From: Phycisphaerae bacterium
Lineage (GTDB): Bacteria > Planctomycetota > Phycisphaerae > Phycisphaerales > SM1A02
Length of the DNA: 6,147 nt
Reading direction: 5' to 3'
NCBI GenBank assembly: GCA_016873355.1
Contig: VGXK01000134.1
Coordinates: 1-6,147 of the forward strand
Shown: one piece after another, positions 1 to 4,937 of the stretch
Position numbering within the stretch: position 1 is the stretch's first letter
How the letters are laid out: each line of letters begins with the position of its first letter
The notes under the pieces: generated by a model
What the model saw: the letters and a program-made list of their open reading frames with translations, nothing else
What the model was told of the DNA's origin: nothing
The model's database searches: none
Made by a program: the position numbers and the translations under genes

Positions 1-329
1 CGGTCCGCTGCCTCGGCTTGTTCGGAAACGATTGATTTCAAGGCCGCAGCCTTTCGTCTTCGCCACCAACGCTTCACTCCCAATTCGCCGCAGCTCAAGA
101 CCAGGCCGAACGACCAGTTGACCAGGAAGACAGGCACCATACGACCGTAGATGCCTGGAATACCAATCGCATGACACAATCCGTCAACGACCGCGACTGG
201 AGCGAGGATGAGCGAGGTCGGGGCGCGAAGTGCGCGGGGCAAGCTCTCATGGACAAAGTAAAAGCCAGTAAGAGCGACTCCAAGCGTGACCGACATCAGG
301 AGCAGAAGATGCAGCGTTCGCGCGTTCAT
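1..329 (-). CDS. Small cassette-borne membrane protein, 3' end beyond window
   Basis: The frame starts at an ATG (327-329) preceded by AGGAG three bases upstream, and stays open to the window edge, giving 109 complete codons. The start lies 37 bases after the GTTGGGC core (366-372) of the preceding attC, as expected for a cassette gene. The protein begins MNARTLHLLLL. Hydrophobic stretches at about residues 5-25, 36-56 and 64-82 suggest two or three membrane spans. A strongly basic patch (about 86-93, KRWWRRRK) follows the last span and would lie on the cytoplasmic side by the positive-inside rule. The visible tail after it is hydrophilic. I recognise no family, and small membrane proteins of unknown role are common in cassettes. 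The true length and the following attC cannot be seen. Confidence 0.72.
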   Translation of the reverse strand, partial: MNARTLHLLLLMSVTLGVALTGFYFVHESLPRALRAPTSLILAPVAVVDGLCHAIGIPGIYGRMVPVFLVNWSFGLVLSCGELGVKRWWRRRKAAALKSIVSEQAEAAD

Positions 330-365
330 GATCTCCTAGGTACCAGTTGTAACACGCCACCGTCC

Positions 366-575
366 GCCCAACGTGGAGCTCAGCCGCGAGGGCCGCGACG
401 CGCGGTCCCGCCGCTCTGACTTCTCCGAGGCCGAGCGTACTGGGCGACGAAGAGTCGGTCCACGGTGGACCGCTCGCCGTCGCGACGGCGCCGCCCGCGC
501 TGCACTGAGCCTTGGAATGCCAGAAATGGCGCGCCGCGTGGTGCGGCCCGAGCCGGCTGAAGTGCATTGCTAGGA
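366..575 (-). other. Long attC-like recombination site (210 bp)
   Basis: On the minus strand the site would run from TCCTAGC (575-569), a degenerate version of the RYYYAAC core, to a good GTTGGGC core (372-366). The two arms match as TCAGCCG, then 4 versus 3 bases, then GGGCCGC, so the arm nearer the upstream cassette has one extra base, the usual attC polarity. The right-end arm, read on the plus strand, shares GAGCTCAGC and AGGGCC with the matching arm of the attC at 1291-1417, so the two look related. The interior holds two further perfect palindromes, 457-471 (GGTCCA/TGGACC) and 475-490 (CGCCGTCGCGACGGCG). The length is above the usual attC range, and the AGC instead of AAC in one core makes activity uncertain. 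Confidence 0.55.
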
Positions 576-733
576 GTGCCGCCGACAGAACGCAACGGAA
601 CGGACACTCGGCGTCCAGACTCGATGACGCCAGCGCCTTCCACCCTCATGAACAGGATTGAGGACGAGCGATTGAGCGAAGTGCGAGGTACCAGGCGAAC
701 GCGTGCCGGCGCGAAGTGTGCGCTCATGCCAAC
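366..733 (-). other. Cassette with no convincing gene
   Basis: Only about 150 bases separate the end of the attC at 727-838 from the long attC-like site at 366-575, too little for a typical cassette gene. An ATG at 725-727 directly follows the core and opens a 115-codon frame (380-727), but that frame runs through nearly the whole attC-like palindrome and is rich in Arg, Ser and Pro, so I do not call it. A second minus frame is closed by TAG at 570-572, inside the expected core, which is where a cassette gene should stop. It has no ATG start. This could be a frameshifted, decayed gene, a non-coding cassette, or a cassette carrying a regulatory RNA. Confidence 0.5.
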
Positions 734-838
734 CGGCTACGACGAGCGCGCCGGCGAGCGGCGCTTGACAGCGGCCGACCGGAGCGGCAGCGAAGGGAAA
801 GCCGCTGTCAAGCGGCCGACTCCACCGGCTTGTTGGGC
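727..838 (-). other. attC site after the HD-hydrolase cassette
   Basis: On the minus strand the site begins with GCCCAAC (838-832), one base after the stop codon of the HD gene. Its central stem pairs 802-815 with 761-774 (CCGCTTGACAGCGG and GCGCTTGACAGCGG, 13 of 14 positions). The far core is not clear: GTTGGCA (733-727) keeps the GTT but departs from GTTRRRY at two positions, and the arms differ in length between core and central stem. An alternative far end near 735-745 aligns the GCCGG blocks better but lacks GTT. The near half is convincing. The far boundary, and so the recombination activity, is uncertain. Confidence 0.7.
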
Positions 839-839
839 A

Positions 840-1271
840 TCACTCGGAATGCTCTCCGGAAAGCATACGGATGGCTCGCTGGTACTTTTCCAGCCGCTTG
901 TAGTCCTTGTCAGTAGGATTCGCTATGCGAGAGATGTCGCTGTTGTCGGTAAGATCCGCGAGTTTGACCTTAGCACCAATGATGTTGCGGGACGCCCGAA
1001 GGACGAAGTCCTCATATACCTCGCCGTCCAGCTTGGTCACTGACCTTAATGCTTCGATGACAACGCTAGAGAATCCTTCGTTCGTAAGAGCTTCGAACGT
1101 CCACGGGCTATCTTCCACTACGTCATGAAGCACACCCACGATTCTTTCGTCAACCGAACTTAGGCTCATCATGACTCGTATCGGGTGAAGTATGTATGGT
1201 GCACCAGCTTTATCCGTCTGGCCTTGATGCGCCTTGGCAGCGATAACGATCGCTCGCTCGAGTGTGGCCAT
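840..1271 (-). CDS. Small HD-domain hydrolase, SpoT-like (p)ppGpp hydrolase fold
   Basis: This 143-residue protein looks like the hydrolase half of RelA/SpoT enzymes. Visible motifs, in order, are AKAHQGQ with H15, PYILHPIRV with H29, the HD box and following acidic pair HDVVED (H49, D50, E53, D54), SVTKLDG at 77-83, and VKLADLTDN (102-110; D106 and N110), matching the KLADRxHN motif of SpoT. These supply the metal ligands and catalytic acids of the family. There is no synthetase, TGS or ACT domain, so if active it should cleave (p)ppGpp or a related nucleotide, like stand-alone small alarmone hydrolases. The start is well supported by AAGGAG seven bases upstream, 20 bases after the preceding attC core. 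The stop lies at the next attC, making it a complete cassette. The substrate is inferred from motifs; another phosphorylated nucleotide, or an antitoxin role against an alarmone-synthetase toxin, is possible. Confidence 0.88.
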   Translation of the reverse strand: MATLERAIVIAAKAHQGQTDKAGAPYILHPIRVMMSLSSVDERIVGVLHDVVEDSPWTFEALTNEGFSSVVIEALRSVTKLDGEVYEDFVLRASRNIIGAKVKLADLTDNSDISRIANPTDKDYKRLEKYQRAIRMLSGEHSE

Positions 1272-1277
1272 GCGTCA

Positions 1278-1283
1278 ACTCCT
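1278..1283 (-). promoter_or_regulatory. Ribosome binding site of the HD-hydrolase cassette
   Basis: The minus strand reads AAGGAG here, seven bases before the ATG at 1269-1271. It is one of the two clear Shine-Dalgarno sites in the array; the other, AGGAG, precedes the membrane-protein start at 329. It fixes the start codon and lies inside the short cassette leader, so the cassette carries its own translation signal. Confidence 0.8.
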
Positions 1284-1290
1284 TATAGAT

Positions 1291-1417
1291 GCCCAACAAT
1301 GAGCTCAGCTGCAAGGGCCCGTCGCGGGACCCGCAACTGCTGAGATCTGACCGCTGACAAGTGGCAGCATATTCCTAGCGTCATGGGGCCCTTGTCACCT
1401 GTAGCGCCTTGTTAGGA
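1291..1417 (-). other. attC site between the unknown-protein and HD cassettes
   Basis: This 127-bp site has cores TCCTAAC (1417-1411 on minus) and GTTGGGC (1297-1291). The inner stem CAAGGGCCC/GGGCCCTTG pairs 1312-1320 with 1386-1394. Moving outward the arms align as GCTACAGGTGACAAGG against GCTCAGCTGCAAGG, leaving two unpaired A bases in the stop-proximal arm. Such extrahelical bases set attC polarity, and they point the same way as the genes. The TAA stop of the upstream gene (1412-1414) lies within the core. The unpaired middle of about 65 bases makes this a long site. Confidence 0.88.
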
Positions 1418-1930
1418 GCCGCTCGAGGAATGGCACTTCCGTTGAGCCCGAGTAACAACTGCGCGGCACCGACGTCGCGACGTGAGAGACTGCAGCGAGG
1501 TGCGACTCCTACGCGCAGCCTTCGAGAGCGCCCAGTGGACGATTGCGACCGCGTCCGCGTGCTCGCGAGAGCTGTAGCCAGTCAGCAACGCGCGCGCCCC
1601 GCCTTCGAATAGCCGCCTCGCCAGATAGGGCGCGAGCGTGCGCAACAGTGGTCCGTCCTCGTCTAGCAAAAGGAACGAGCGAAAGGTCACCTGCGAGGCG
1701 CGCTTTCCCGCCTGAGCGCGTTTGATTGGCGCCACCCCGACCCAAGTCAGCTTGCCCGCGATTCCCTCCCGTCGCGGAGAAGTGCTGACTCCGCCGACTC
1801 CGATTACCGCGTCGAACTGATAGTCACGAACTGACCCCATGCAGTCGAAGATCCCGAATCGGCCGCGCCGATCGGGATCGCCGACGTGTGTGCGCTTATA
1901 CGTAAGAATACGCATGAAAGCTGTGAGCAT
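1412..1930 (-). CDS. Cassette protein of unknown function, about 167-172 residues
   Basis: The frame opens at an ATG (1928-1930) two bases after the preceding attC core and closes with TAA inside the next core, so it fills its cassette. A second ATG at 1913-1915 gives a protein beginning MRILTYKRTHVGDPD, which I think is the likelier start; neither has a clear Shine-Dalgarno site. The first 110 or so residues look like a folded soluble protein: GRFGIFDCMG, then a hydrophobic strand with DAVIGVGG, KLTWVGVAP, and FRSFLLLDEDGP followed by a helix-like LAPYLARRLFEGG. The last 35 residues are rich in Arg and Ser and look unlike the rest, so a frameshift or a tail altered by cassette recombination is possible. 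I recognise no domain. No signal peptide or membrane span is visible. Confidence 0.7.
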   Translation of the reverse strand: MLTAFMRILTYKRTHVGDPDRRGRFGIFDCMGSVRDYQFDAVIGVGGVSTSPRREGIAGKLTWVGVAPIKRAQAGKRASQVTFRSFLLLDEDGPLLRTLAPYLARRLFEGGARALLTGYSSREHADAVAIVHWALSKAARRSRTSLQSLTSRRRCRAVVTRAQRKCHSSSGS

Positions 1931-1932
1931 GC

Positions 1933-2031
1933 AACTAACGTCCTGCGTTTGAGCTGCAAAGCGCGGCCCGTGATCTTAGCCCTAAGCTACCCGCCGGGCC
2001 GCGCTTTGGCAGCTCCAAACGCCGATTAGAC
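1933..2031 (-). other. attC site after the first cassette gene
   Basis: This is the clearest attC in the window, 99 bp long. The arms 1946-1970 and 1995-2021 pair over 25 bases, with two unpaired bases (one G and one C) in the arm next to the stop codon: CTTTGGCAGCTCCAAAC against CTTTGCAGCTCAAAC, read on the plus strand. Cores on the minus strand are GTCTAAT (2031-2025) and GTTAGTT (1939-1933), each one base off consensus. The TAA stop of the upstream gene (2026-2028) overlaps the first core. Orientation agrees with minus-strand cassettes. Confidence 0.9.
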
Positions 2032-2418
2032 CGCACCTCTTGGGATCTCAAGGGCTTGCACGCGCTGCAGTAGCTGTTCTGGTAGAGAATCAAAGTTCTC
2101 AGCGATCGCGGGAGCGGCAATCGCGTCGTGCAGAAGCCCACCGATGTCCCCGAGGACATCGGTCCAGGGCTCGGGAAGGTGCTCCCAACTCGCCGGCCAA
2201 TCATGGTGCGTGAAGAAGAAGCGATCCGTCTCGACACAATTCGCGTGGGTACGGCCGTCCTTGCCGCAGAGGAAGGTGAGGAGGTCCCCCAGAGCGCCCT
2301 TCAGAGCCGGGAGGTTGGGGGGCTGTCGGATCAGCTCGTCGTAGACGGCGCGAAGCAATGTGCCCAGCAGCGGGCTCACTCGCTCCCCATCGTGTCCCGC
2401 ATGAACAGGTGGATACAT
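2026..2418 (-). CDS. Cassette protein of unknown function, 130 residues
   Basis: From the ATG at 2416-2418 the frame gives a 130-residue acidic, soluble-looking protein ending in TAA within the attC core. It begins MYPPVHAGHD. A helix-like segment follows at about 17-51 (LGTLLRAVYDELI... ALGDLLTFL), then a GRTHANC motif (55-61), an aromatic run RFFFTHHDW (66-74), SWEHLPEPW (77-85), a helix DVLGDIGGLLHDAI (87-100), and NFDSLPEQLLQRV near the end. There are no membrane spans or signal peptide, and I do not recognise the family. The frame is open further upstream, and an ATG at 2443-2445 would add nine residues, but that codon sits across the GTTAGAC core, so 2418 fits a cassette better. No good Shine-Dalgarno site precedes either start, so it may depend on an outside promoter. 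Confidence 0.75.
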   Translation of the reverse strand: MYPPVHAGHDGERVSPLLGTLLRAVYDELIRQPPNLPALKGALGDLLTFLCGKDGRTHANCVETDRFFFTHHDWPASWEHLPEPWTDVLGDIGGLLHDAIAAPAIAENFDSLPEQLLQRVQALEIPRGAV

Positions 2419-2435
2419 GGCAATCGGGAAGTGCG

Positions 2436-2507
2436 GTCTAACCATTGAGTGGGACGGTCGTGTGAAGAACAAGGGGCGGCAATGGAGTCGACCTCTTGTG
2501 GTTGGAT
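2436..2507 (-). other. Candidate attC (or attI-like) site at the array start
   Basis: On the minus strand a perfect RYYYAAC core, ATCCAAC (2507-2501), and a perfect GTTRRRY core, GTTAGAC (2442-2436), lie 72 bases apart. Between them the arms pair only in pieces: AACCA by each core and GGTCG/CGACC at 2456-2460 and 2489-2493. The sequence CGGTCGTGTGAA occurs at 2455-2466, inside the site, and again at 2508-2519, directly beside the outer core. Direct repeats next to a core are a feature of attI sites, whereas paired arms suggest attC. The weak pairing leaves either reading open. The GTTAGAC core itself is a good first-cassette boundary. Confidence 0.42.
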
Positions 2508-2828
2508 CGGTCGTGTGAATACCGCGCCACGCGTTGCCATTGCCGTTCGAATGCGCAGTGGCGCATCTTCGTCGCCGGAATTGCGCGGGCCAGTGTATCG
2601 CCGGATGGTGTCGCAAATGCGAGACGCCGGAGTCCGAACGCCATCGCGCTCGAACGCGACCGCCACCGCGTCACGGGACTGCACGCGACCTCCGCGATCG
2701 CACGCAATCGCACGCGACCGCCGCGATTGCCACGACCACCGCGACCGCCCGCAGCGGCCGCGACCGTGCCCGAGCGCACCATGCGTGGCTTCCGGATACG
2801 GTTCGTCCTGGTGAGCCGCGTGTCGGAG
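2443..2828. other. Non-coding spacer between cassette array and core genes
   Basis: These 386 bases separate the divergent cassette array and plus-strand genes. Long frames cross it on both strands, but their translations are Arg/Pro/Ala-rich low-complexity runs. The first part holds the candidate att site and its 12-base direct repeat. The part from about 2640 to 2780 is built of degenerate GCACGCGACC and CGACCG units. The promoter for the membrane-protein gene should lie here, but I see no convincing -35/-10 pair. No integrase gene, or remnant of one, is visible in the place where intI normally sits. Confidence 0.6.
2681..2728. repeat. Short imperfect direct repeat in low-complexity DNA
   Basis: A 19-base unit, GCACGCGACCTCCGCGATC (2681-2699), recurs at 2710-2728 with 17 of 19 bases matching, and a partial copy GCACGCAATC lies between them. 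Related CGACCG units continue to about 2766. It looks like slippage-prone intergenic sequence. Confidence 0.5.
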
Positions 2829-3722
2829 ATGTCCACATCAATGTCGGGAGAGCAGACCGAGACCGCGCCGCGCTCCGAATCGACCGAGGTCTGTACCGGC
2901 TGCGGATTCGCGCTGCGAGGTCCCGAGCGCGTGTCGAAGTGTCCGAAGTGCGGGGCGGTCTGGCCGAGCCGTCCGCGTCCGAAACGGCTCCTCGCCACCA
3001 GCGTGCTCGCGATTCTCTGGGGGACCACGCCACCGCTCTGGGGCTTCGTTCTGCTCGCGTACCTCGGCCCCATTTCGGAGTGGCTTCGCGCCGATCCCGT
3101 GATCGGCGTGCTCACCTTCGCCACGGTCTTCATTCTCGCGGCCGGATCGGGGCTGCTGCCCACCTACTCGCAGGCAATCCTCGGCGGCTGGGCGTTCGGC
3201 TTCGCGTGGGGGTTTGCCGCGTCGATCGTGGGCTTCGTCGGCGGCGCATTCGTGGGTTGGTGCATTGCCCGGCTGGTGGCCGGACACGGCATCGAGAACT
3301 GGCTCGACTCGAAACCGAAGGCCCGCATCGTGCGCGAGGCGCTCGTCGAACAAGGCTTCTGGAAGAGCCTGATGGTGGTGACGCTGCTGCGCCTGCCGCC
3401 GAATTCGCCGTTTGCGCTCTCGAACCTGGCGATGACGGCAAGCGGTGTTCACATCGCGCCGTTCCTGCTCGGCACCGCCATCGGCATGATGCCGAGAACG
3501 GCCGTGGCCTGCTGGATGGCCGCCCACGGCGCGGCGGAGGCACAGGATCTTCAATCGCTGGTCGAGGAGAAGGGCTGGGGAATGGCGCTCATCGGACTGG
3601 CCATCCTCGTCGTCTCGTTCGGCATCATCGGTGCGATCGGCAAAGCGGCACTGCGTCGCGCAATGCGTAGCGGGCGGCTTCCCGAGGAGCCGGCGCGAAG
3701 CTCCGACCACGACGGCGATTGA
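2829..3722 (+). CDS. TVP38/DedA-type VTT-domain membrane protein with N-terminal zinc ribbon
   Basis: This is a 297-residue membrane protein. Residues 1-20 are polar, then comes a Cys4 zinc ribbon, CTGCGFALRG...CPKCG (C22, C25, C38, C41). Membrane segments follow at about 54-80, 90-112, 115-147, 180-200, 210-240 and 255-280. The VTT (TVP38/TMEM64/DedA) signature is clear: glycine-rich GGWAFGFAWGF...GFVGGAFVGW (119-144), then LLRLPPNSPFALSN (186-199) with its conserved Arg, Pro-Phe and Asn. Family members sit in the inner membrane, and some act as flippases for phospholipids or polyprenyl-phosphate carriers. The start is a choice: the frame is open from 2496, but the upstream part is low-complexity, and GGAG sits just before the ATG at 2829. 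The ATG at 2841 has better spacing from that GGAG and would be four residues shorter. The C-terminal tail is hydrophilic. Confidence 0.85.
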   Translation: MSTSMSGEQTETAPRSESTEVCTGCGFALRGPERVSKCPKCGAVWPSRPRPKRLLATSVLAILWGTTPPLWGFVLLAYLGPISEWLRADPVIGVLTFATVFILAAGSGLLPTYSQAILGGWAFGFAWGFAASIVGFVGGAFVGWCIARLVAGHGIENWLDSKPKARIVREALVEQGFWKSLMVVTLLRLPPNSPFALSNLAMTASGVHIAPFLLGTAIGMMPRTAVACWMAAHGAAEAQDLQSLVEEKGWGMALIGLAILVVSFGIIGAIGKAALRRAMRSGRLPEEPARSSDHDGD

Positions 3723-3728
3723 GTGGCG

Positions 3729-3763
3729 CGATCGATCGATCGATCGTTCACGGCGAACGATCG
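3729..3763 (+). terminator. CGAT tandem repeat and hairpin after the VTT-domain gene
   Basis: Four CGAT units (3729-3746) lead into a perfect 9-bp stem, CGATCGTTC (3741-3749) and GAACGATCG (3755-3763), with loop ACGGC. It begins six bases after the stop codon. No T-tract follows, so it is not a standard intrinsic terminator; it may stabilise the 3' end of the message or serve as a protein-binding site. Confidence 0.4.
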
Positions 3764-3847
3764 CCTCGGCGGGGCGCCTCCATCGACCGCCGAGCGGGAA
3801 ACGATCGCGTCAGCGACGCGCACGATCTCGCTACGATTCGCGACCCA

Positions 3848-4849
3848 ATGTCCGACGCAACGGCAACCGCGACCATGACCGCACGGAAATCCAGTCGATC
3901 GAGAAGCAGCTCGCGCACTCGCGGAACGAAGGAAAGCGCCGCCCGCGGCCCCGCGTCGGATGCCGAGTCGAGCGCCGAGCCGGGCGGCAAGCCGGCCGCC
4001 AGGAACAAGCGCCGATCGCGCCGCCGCCGCAGCGAGCGCAAGCCTCGCCGCGGCTGGCGAAACGCGTCGAACTCAGATCCGCGCGAGCTCTACGAGCTGG
4101 CGGTGCAGTCGCCCGAACTCGAGGCCACCTTCATCGACCGCGTCTTCCGCAAGATCCGAAACCGCACGCCGCGCACGATGCGCGAGGACTTCGCCGCCAG
4201 TTTCGCGCTGGCCGGCGAGTGGGTGCGCCGTCGCCCTCGCAACACCGTCGTCGCGATCGATCTCGACCCCGAAGTGCTCGCCTGGGGTCAGCGCCACCGC
4301 GCCAACGAGCGAAGCGCCGAGGAACTCTCGCGCATTCGCCTGGTGCAGTCGGATGTGTCCCGGTTCCGCGGCCCGCGCGTCGATGTCGTGGCCGCATTCA
4401 ACTTCAGCTACTTCGTCTTCAAGACGCCGGCGCAGTTGCGGCGCTACTTCGAGAACGCGCGACGCTCGCTGGTGCGCGACGGCCTCTTCGTGATCGACGC
4501 CTACGGCGGCTACGAGAGCTGGTCCGTCATGGACGAGGAGCGAAATCTCGACGGCTTTACCTACGTGTGGGATCAGGCGATGGTCAATCCCATTTCCAAC
4601 GAGGTGCTCAACCACATTCACTTCCGCTTCCCGGATGGCAGCGAGATCAAACGCGCATTCACCTACGACTGGCGCCTCTGGACCCTCGCGGAGATCCGCG
4701 AGGCGCTCGCGGCCGCGGGATTCCGGCGCAGCACCGTTTACTGGGAGGGTACGGAGCGCAAGACCGGCGGCGGCAACGGCGTCTTCAGGCCCAGCGATCG
4801 CGGCGAGCCGTGCGCGGGGTGGATTGCGTACATCGTGGCCGAGCGCTGA
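3848..4849 (+). CDS. Class I SAM-dependent methyltransferase with altered motif I
   Basis: From the ATG at 3848 the protein has 333 residues. Residues 1-72 are a disordered, highly basic tail rich in Ser, Arg and Lys (RNKRRSRRRR at 52-61). The catalytic fold follows. REDFAASFALAGEWV (112-126) stands where this family usually has a DFCGT-type SAM loop, then comes the second strand with its acidic residues, VVAIDLDPEVLAWG (134-147), QSDV (167-170), VDVVAAFNFSYFVFKT (178-193), FVIDAYGGYESW (214-225), FTYVWDQ (237-243), HIHFRFPDG (257-265), FTYDWRLWTL (271-280) and GWIAYIVAER at the end. The replacement of the usual glycine by Ala-Ala-Ser may weaken SAM binding. The substrate is unknown. The gap to the upstream gene is 125 bases, and the synthase gene starts 88 bases downstream. 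The frame is open from 3719, but the extra part is low-complexity; no strong Shine-Dalgarno site was found. Confidence 0.82.
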   Translation: MSDATATATMTARKSSRSRSSSRTRGTKESAARGPASDAESSAEPGGKPAARNKRRSRRRRSERKPRRGWRNASNSDPRELYELAVQSPELEATFIDRVFRKIRNRTPRTMREDFAASFALAGEWVRRRPRNTVVAIDLDPEVLAWGQRHRANERSAEELSRIRLVQSDVSRFRGPRVDVVAAFNFSYFVFKTPAQLRRYFENARRSLVRDGLFVIDAYGGYESWSVMDEERNLDGFTYVWDQAMVNPISNEVLNHIHFRFPDGSEIKRAFTYDWRLWTLAEIREALAAAGFRRSTVYWEGTERKTGGGNGVFRPSDRGEPCAGWIAYIVAER

Positions 4850-4937
4850 GCGCCCGTTCAATTGCTTCGAGTCGATGCGAGTTCGCATGGTCGCCGCTCG
4901 ACCCGGCGAACGCGTCTTCGCCCATATCATCCGTCGC

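Larger units (their letters stand above)
1..2442 (-). mobile_element. Integron gene-cassette array (no integrase in window)
   Basis: At least four, probably five, minus-strand cassettes lie head to tail. Each intact unit is one short reading frame followed directly by a palindromic attC-like site with RYYYAAC and GTTRRRY ends. Stop codons at 2026-2028 and 1412-1414 lie inside the attC core, and the stop at 840-842 lies just before it. In the two best sites the arm nearer the stop has two extra unpaired bases, which is the normal polarity of attC and agrees with minus-strand transcription. The encoded proteins are unrelated to each other, and base composition shifts between cassettes; the HD gene is visibly less GC-rich than the plus-strand genes. 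No tyrosine recombinase gene or clear attI is present, so this is either an integrase-less cluster or part of a larger, rearranged integron. The left end is cut by the window. Confidence 0.85.

Noticed and set aside
15..27. Possible start of another attC at the left edge
   Set aside because: TCCGAACAAGCCG resembles an attC beginning, but no stop codon falls near it and the rest lies outside the window, so it is not listed as a feature.
380..727. A 115-codon minus-strand frame starting right after an attC core
   Set aside because: It has a plausible start but continues through almost the whole 366-575 palindrome and is Arg/Ser/Pro-rich. Cassette genes end at the beginning of their attC, not near its far end.
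567..1043. A 158-codon plus-strand frame
   Set aside because: It runs through the attC at 727-838 and lies antisense to the well-supported HD hydrolase; its translation shows no domain.
2419..2616. Upstream extension of the first cassette gene to 196 residues
   Set aside because: It would cross the GTTAGAC core and the candidate att site and is compositionally unlike the rest of the protein.
2496..2828. N-terminal extension of the VTT-domain protein to 408 residues
   Set aside because: The added stretch is Arg/Pro low-complexity encoded by degenerate repeats, and overlaps the candidate att site. The start at 2829, just before the zinc ribbon, fits better.
2443..2828. A remnant integrase gene in the spacer
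   Set aside because: All frames were read for tyrosine-recombinase motifs; none was seen.
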